Shown here one piece after another: positions 60,340 through 64,000 of a stretch of DNA of 64,000 nucleotides. Below the pieces are notes generated by a model, which saw nothing but the letters and a program-made list of their open reading frames with translations, did not search any database and was not told the origin of the DNA. Position 1 is the first letter of the stretch; the number at the start of each line of letters is the position of its first letter. This DNA is from Chloroflexota bacterium. GTDB taxonomy: Bacteria; Chloroflexota; UBA11872; VXOZ01. The stretch spans positions 65,136-129,135 of the forward strand of contig JAAXIC010000049.1 of assembly GCA_012270555.1 (NCBI GenBank), in the 5' to 3' direction. A program made the position numbers and the translations under genes.

Positions 60340-60350
60340 GAGGAAGCACA

Positions 60351-60560
60351 ATGAAACGGCTTGAAGAGTTGGTTCAGGAGTTGCCGCCGGAGTTGCAGCA
60401 GGAAGTCTACGACTTTGCACGCTTTCTGCTGGAAACGAAAGCCAAGCCGCGCCGCAAGGGAAAGCTGCGCCTCACCTGGGCCGGAGCGCTCGCCGAGTAT
60501 CGTGACCAGTACACTTCTCTTGATCTGCAACGCAAGGCGCTCGAATGGTGGGGAGACTGA
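60351..60560 (+). CDS. DUF2281 family antitoxin-like protein
   Basis: 69 residues. The N-terminal helix pair RLEELVQELPPELQQEVYDFARFLLE is the DUF2281 signature, found in partners of VapC-type toxins. The basic middle (KAKPRRKGKLRL) may bind the toxin or DNA. The ATG at 60351 follows GAGGAAG and is 11 bases after trpF. The stop overlaps the toxin start (TGATG). No promoter of its own is visible. Confidence 0.85.
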   Translation: MKRLEELVQELPPELQQEVYDFARFLLETKAKPRRKGKLRLTWAGALAEYRDQYTSLDLQRKALEWWGD

Positions 60561-60964
60561 TGTACCTTGTCGATTCAAATGTATGGCTAGAACTCTTGCT
60601 AAACCAGGAAAGAGCAGAAGAAGTTCGAGATTTCTTTGGCACAATGGAGCCGAATCTACTGGCACTGACAGATTTTACTCTTTATTCGCTCGGTATCATT
60701 CTAACGCGGCTTGGAAAGGACCAGGCGTTCTCTGACTTTACTGTAGACACGCTTGAACGGGGAGAAGTCACCAGTCTTCGGCTAAACATTGCTGACATGC
60801 GAGATCTGCTGGCCGTGGGACAACAGTTTCGACTTGATTTTGACGATGCCTATCAATACCTCGCCGCTGAGAAACACGGCTTCGTGCTCGTGAGTTTTGA
60901 TTCGGATTTTGATCGAACAGATCGTGGAAGAAAGACTCCTAAGCAGATCATCACAGAATTGTAA
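60560..60964 (+). CDS. PIN-domain (VapC-like) ribonuclease toxin
   Basis: 134 residues. The acidic PIN residues are visible as [10 protein letters not shown] (Asp, Asn and Glu), [16 protein letters not shown] (Asp) and VSFDSDFDR (Asp). It would be a metal-dependent RNase restrained by the DUF2281 protein encoded directly before it. The ATG at 60560 overlaps that gene's stop by one base. The pair lies inside the trp operon, 20 bases before trpS. Confidence 0.88.
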   Translation: MYLVDSNVWLELLLNQERAEEVRDFFGTMEPNLLALTDFTLYSLGIILTRLGKDQAFSDFTVDTLERGEVTSLRLNIADMRDLLAVGQQFRLDFDDAYQYLAAEKHGFVLVSFDSDFDRTDRGRKTPKQIITEL

Positions 60965-60983
60965 ACCAGAAGGAAAGAGGACT

Positions 60984-62054
60984 GTGGCAAGACCACCCCA
61001 AAAACGCATTCTCACCGGCATGCGCACCACCGGCGCCGCGCATCTCGGTCACTACGCCGGCGCGCTGCGCAACTGGGTCGAAATGCAGGGCGAGTACGAG
61101 TGTTACTTCCTGCTCGCCGACGTGCAGGCCTTCAGCACGCACTTCGACGATCCGCAGCGCATCGTAGAGTCAGTGCACGAAATGGTGCTCGACTGGTTGG
61201 CGGTTGGGCTCAATCCGACGAAACAGTCGAACATTCACTTTGTGTTGCAGAGTCAGATACAGGATCTGACGGAACTGACGACCTACTTCTCCATGCTCAC
61301 GCCGATGGCCTACGTGGAACGCAATCCCACCATCAAGAACGAACGCGCGCAGTATGGCGAGCGTGCGGGCAATCTCGGCTTCTACAACTACCCGGTATCC
61401 CAGGCCGCCGACGTCCTGCTCTTCACGCCGCCGCCGCCGCACGTCGACGGTGACGAACTCTGCGTACCGGTGGGTGAAGACCAACTGCCTCTGCTCGAAC
61501 TCACCAACGACATCGCGGGCTGGTTCAACCGCACGTACGACCGCGTCTTTCTGGAGTGCACGCACCGCTTGAGCGAGGTGCCGCGCCTCATGGGCACCGA
61601 CGGCCAAGCCAAGATGAGCAAGAGCCTGGGGAACGTAATCCTCCTCAGCGACGACGCGGACACGGTGCAGAAGAAAGTCATGAGCATGTACACCGACCCC
61701 ACACGGCTGCGCGCCACGGATCCCGGCCACGTGGAAGGCAACCCGGTATTCATGTACCACGACGCCTTCAACCCGGACGTTGCTGAAGTAGACGAATTGA
61801 AAGACCGCTACCGCAAGGGCCGCGTCGGCGACGTGGAGGTCAAGCGGCGGCTCTTCACTGCACTCAACGCAATGCTGGACCCCATTAGAGAACGTCGTGA
61901 AGCGTTTGCTAACGACCCCGACATTGTGCAGGAAGTCTTGCGCAGCGGCATCGAGCAAACGCGCGCCGTGGGCGGCGAAACCATGGACCACGTCCGCGCC
62001 GCCATGTATATAGACTATGCAAACCTGCTGGCGACACCGACGGCAACCGGTTAG
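60984..62054 (+). CDS. trpS: Tryptophanyl-tRNA synthetase
   Basis: 356 residues. Class I signature sequences: [12 protein letters not shown] (HIGH type) and AKMSKSLGN (KMSKS). The middle has QAADVLLF and [15 protein letters not shown], which contribute to the Trp pocket. The GTG at 60984 follows AAGGAAAGAGG. Its presence in the operon ties tRNA-Trp charging to the tRNA-Trp sensing T-box upstream. Confidence 0.95.
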   Translation: MARPPQKRILTGMRTTGAAHLGHYAGALRNWVEMQGEYECYFLLADVQAFSTHFDDPQRIVESVHEMVLDWLAVGLNPTKQSNIHFVLQSQIQDLTELTTYFSMLTPMAYVERNPTIKNERAQYGERAGNLGFYNYPVSQAADVLLFTPPPPHVDGDELCVPVGEDQLPLLELTNDIAGWFNRTYDRVFLECTHRLSEVPRLMGTDGQAKMSKSLGNVILLSDDADTVQKKVMSMYTDPTRLRATDPGHVEGNPVFMYHDAFNPDVAEVDELKDRYRKGRVGDVEVKRRLFTALNAMLDPIRERREAFANDPDIVQEVLRSGIEQTRAVGGETMDHVRAAMYIDYANLLATPTATG

Positions 62055-62142
62055 ATGCAGGTTTCATCATGTATGTTTATCAAGATTTCGTACCGCGCTG
62101 CGCCTCGTACGCTGGGCGGCATACTGCAATAGGAGCGCTTGA

Positions 62143-63342
62143 ATGGCTACATCACCATCACTCACCGTACGGGGACAATTCGGTGACTACGGCGGGCGTT
62201 ACGTGCCGGAGACCGTGATTCCGGCGCTGGAAGAATTGGAAGAAGCCTACGCCGGCCTTGCCGATGACACCGCGTTTCAAGACGAACTCGATGTTCTGTT
62301 GGACCGCTATGTAGGTCGCCCCACGCCCATTTACCACGCGGCCCGCCTGAGCGCAGAAATCGGCGGCGCGCAGATGTATCTCAAGCGGGAAGACCTGGCG
62401 CACACCGGCGCACACAAGATCAACAATGCCCTCGGCCAGGCGTTGCTCGCAAAGCGCATCGGGCGCACCCGCATCATCGCCGAGACTGGCGCGGGGCAGC
62501 ACGGCGTCGCCACCGCTGCCGCGTGCGCCATGCTCGGTCTGGAGTGCATCGTCTACATGGGCGAGGTTGACGTGCACCGCCAGACGCTCAACGTCTTTCG
62601 CATGAAGCTGCTCGGCGCCACCGTAATACCGGTAATGTCCGGCAGCCGCACGCTCAAGGATGCCATCAACGAGACCATTCGCGACTGGGTCACCAACGTT
62701 GAGACCACCCATTATATCATCGGCTCCGTGGTGGGGCCGCACCCGTATCCCACCATCGTGCGCGACCTCCAGAGCATCATCGGCAGGGAGGCCCGCGAGC
62801 AGTGCTTGGCGCAGTTTGGGCGCTTGCCTGATGTAGTGGTGGCCTGCGTGGGCGGCGGCAGCAACGCCATTGGCATCTTCCATCCCTTTGTAGACGACAC
62901 AGAAGTGCGCCTGGTGGGTGTGGAAGCCGCCGGGCACGGCATCGAGAGCGGCGAGCACGCCGCCACGCTGGTGGCCGGCACGCCCGGCACCCTCCACGGC
63001 GCGAAGAGCTACTTGCTGCAAGACGACGAGGGCCAGATCTACGAGCCACATAGCATCTCCGCCGGACTGGACTACCCCGGCGTCGGCCCCGAACACAGTT
63101 ACTTGAAAGACCTGGGGCGGGCGGAGTATGTGGGCGTGACGGACGAGCAGGCGCTGGAAGGCTTCCAGCATCTTTGTCGAACTGAGGGCATCATACCTGC
63201 CTTGGAGCCCGCACACGCCATGTACCATGCCGCGCAATTGGCGAGTGCACTCCCGCAGGATCAGATTGTGCTGATCAACCTCTCCGGCCGGGGTGACAAA
63301 GACATGACCATCGTCGCCGAGGGATTGGGGGTGGAGCTGTGA
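62143..63342 (+). CDS. trpB: Tryptophan synthase beta chain
   Basis: 399 residues, major TrpB1 type. The PLP lysine is in [13 protein letters not shown], the phosphate loop in [10 protein letters not shown], and a Ser near the C-terminus in NLSGRGDKD. It starts [19 protein letters not shown] as usual. GGAGCGCTTGA precedes the ATG. It couples with TrpA, whose start overlaps its stop. Confidence 0.97.
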   Translation: MATSPSLTVRGQFGDYGGRYVPETVIPALEELEEAYAGLADDTAFQDELDVLLDRYVGRPTPIYHAARLSAEIGGAQMYLKREDLAHTGAHKINNALGQALLAKRIGRTRIIAETGAGQHGVATAAACAMLGLECIVYMGEVDVHRQTLNVFRMKLLGATVIPVMSGSRTLKDAINETIRDWVTNVETTHYIIGSVVGPHPYPTIVRDLQSIIGREAREQCLAQFGRLPDVVVACVGGGSNAIGIFHPFVDDTEVRLVGVEAAGHGIESGEHAATLVAGTPGTLHGAKSYLLQDDEGQIYEPHSISAGLDYPGVGPEHSYLKDLGRAEYVGVTDEQALEGFQHLCRTEGIIPALEPAHAMYHAAQLASALPQDQIVLINLSGRGDKDMTIVAEGLGVEL

Positions 63343-64000
63343 GCGGACCAATTCAAGGACACCGCCTCGCTGCAACCTTCGCCCAAACGAAAGCGGAGAA
63401 CCGCGCAGCGCTCATCACGTTTGCCACCGTTGGGTATCCCACACCGGCGGATACCGCCGACGTCGTGCGCGCGCTCCTGGCAGGCGGTTCGGACGTCGTC
63501 GAACTCGGCATACCCTTCTCCGATCCACTCGCCGATGGCGCGACGATACAGCACGCGTCGCAGATTGCGCTGGAGCAAGGCACCACGCTCAAGATGGCTT
63601 TCAACCTGGTGCGCGACCTGCGGTCCGAGGGTGTTGAGACTCCGCTCGTCTTCATGGGTTATTACAACCCCTTCCTGCACTACGGACTGGAACGGGTCGT
63701 GAAAGAAGCGGCCGAAATAGGCCTCGACGGCTTCATCGTGCCAGACCTGCCGCCGGAGGAAGGACAGGAATTCGGCCGCCTTGCTAGGGCCCACGACCTC
63801 GACCTGATACCGCTCCTGGCGCCCACCAGCACCGAATCGCGTATCCAGGCCAACGTCCAGGCCGGCAGCGGCTTTGTCTACTGTGTCTCTCTCATCGGCG
63901 TGACCGGCGCGCGCGAGCAACTCTCCGCCACGTTGCCGGAATTCCTAGGCCGCGTGCGGAAACACACCGACTTGCCCTTGGCAGTAGGCTTTGGCGTGTC
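63339..64000 (+). CDS. trpA: Tryptophan synthase alpha chain (3' truncated)
   Basis: 220 residues are visible, to the window edge. The catalytic Glu is in [18 protein letters not shown] and the Asp in [11 protein letters not shown]. The start is the GTG at 63339, overlapping the trpB stop (GTGA). The last visible part, [21 protein letters not shown], fits the usual helix before the C-terminal glycine loops. Confidence 0.95.
   Translation, partial: MSGPIQGHRLAATFAQTKAENRAALITFATVGYPTPADTADVVRALLAGGSDVVELGIPFSDPLADGATIQHASQIALEQGTTLKMAFNLVRDLRSEGVETPLVFMGYYNPFLHYGLERVVKEAAEIGLDGFIVPDLPPEEGQEFGRLARAHDLDLIPLLAPTSTESRIQANVQAGSGFVYCVSLIGVTGAREQLSATLPEFLGRVRKHTDLPLAVGFGV

Noticed and set aside
62158-63375. 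A 405-codon minus-strand open frame opposite trpB
   Set aside because: This is an antisense shadow of a strongly conserved gene, with no independent family sequence.

Overview
The window reads as one bacterial chromosome segment of fairly high GC with closely packed genes. Nothing in it is phage, plasmid or rRNA, and I found no tRNA gene. The gene set suggests a Chloroflexota-type heterotroph, possibly from a marine or sponge-associated lineage. The grounds are a T-box controlled trp operon, type II glutamine synthetase, a CoxMSL-type molybdenum hydroxylase, Cys-type sulfatases beside Gfo/Idh/MocA oxidoreductases, large sugar ABC cassettes with DUF5696 and Yip1 proteins, and several families of short palindromic repeats. 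The taxonomic assignment is inference.

Layout. 1-3.4 kb: archaeal-type phosphoglycerate mutase (5' cut), selA and moaA, with a structured leader before moaA. 3.4-6.7 kb: a MITE-like element, a DUF2089/DUF4097 pair behind a clear sigma-70 promoter, and a D-Ala-D-Ala carboxypeptidase. 7-18.5 kb (minus strand): a seven-gene sugar ABC import operon with two permease pairs, a 1033-residue fused binding protein, an NHL/TPR/Yip1 protein and a DUF5696 protein. 18.7-27.1 kb (minus): an FGE-fold protein, Fic, a PD-(D/E)XK nuclease, a DapB-like dehydrogenase, a HAD phosphatase, an FmdB zinc ribbon and GSII. 27.3-31.2 kb (plus): the three subunits of a molybdenum hydroxylase. 31.4-53.9 kb: a carbohydrate island with three Gfo/Idh/MocA proteins, three sulfatases, a lone sugar-binding lipoprotein, a xylose-isomerase-like TIM barrel, a tandem-duplicated esterase, a creatininase-family amidohydrolase, a SelA-like PLP lyase with an added HTH, a KDG kinase and a KDPG aldolase. 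54.1-55.1 kb: a NodB-type deacetylase-like lipoprotein. 55.2-64 kb: T-box then trpEGDCF-vapBC-trpS-trpBA (trpA cut at the right end).

How the genes fit. The island can be read as a route for a sulfated, probably amino- or uronic-acid-containing glycan: binding protein, sulfatases and esterase to strip substituents, oxidoreductases and isomerase to rearrange the sugar, PLP lyase, KDG kinase and KDPG aldolase to yield pyruvate and glyceraldehyde 3-phosphate. This is inferred from gene content. MoaA would support the molybdenum cofactor of the hydroxylase. The trp operon carries its own tRNA-Trp synthetase and should be switched on by uncharged tRNA-Trp through the T-box.

Most unusual points: a TrpF whose two catalytic positions appear changed (Cys to Asp, Asp to Glu); a VapBC-like pair inside the trp operon; trpC ending in a peptide encoded by a dispersed palindrome; a duplicated oxidoreductase/sulfatase block; and at least three intergenic palindromic repeat families, one of them part of a larger composite element.
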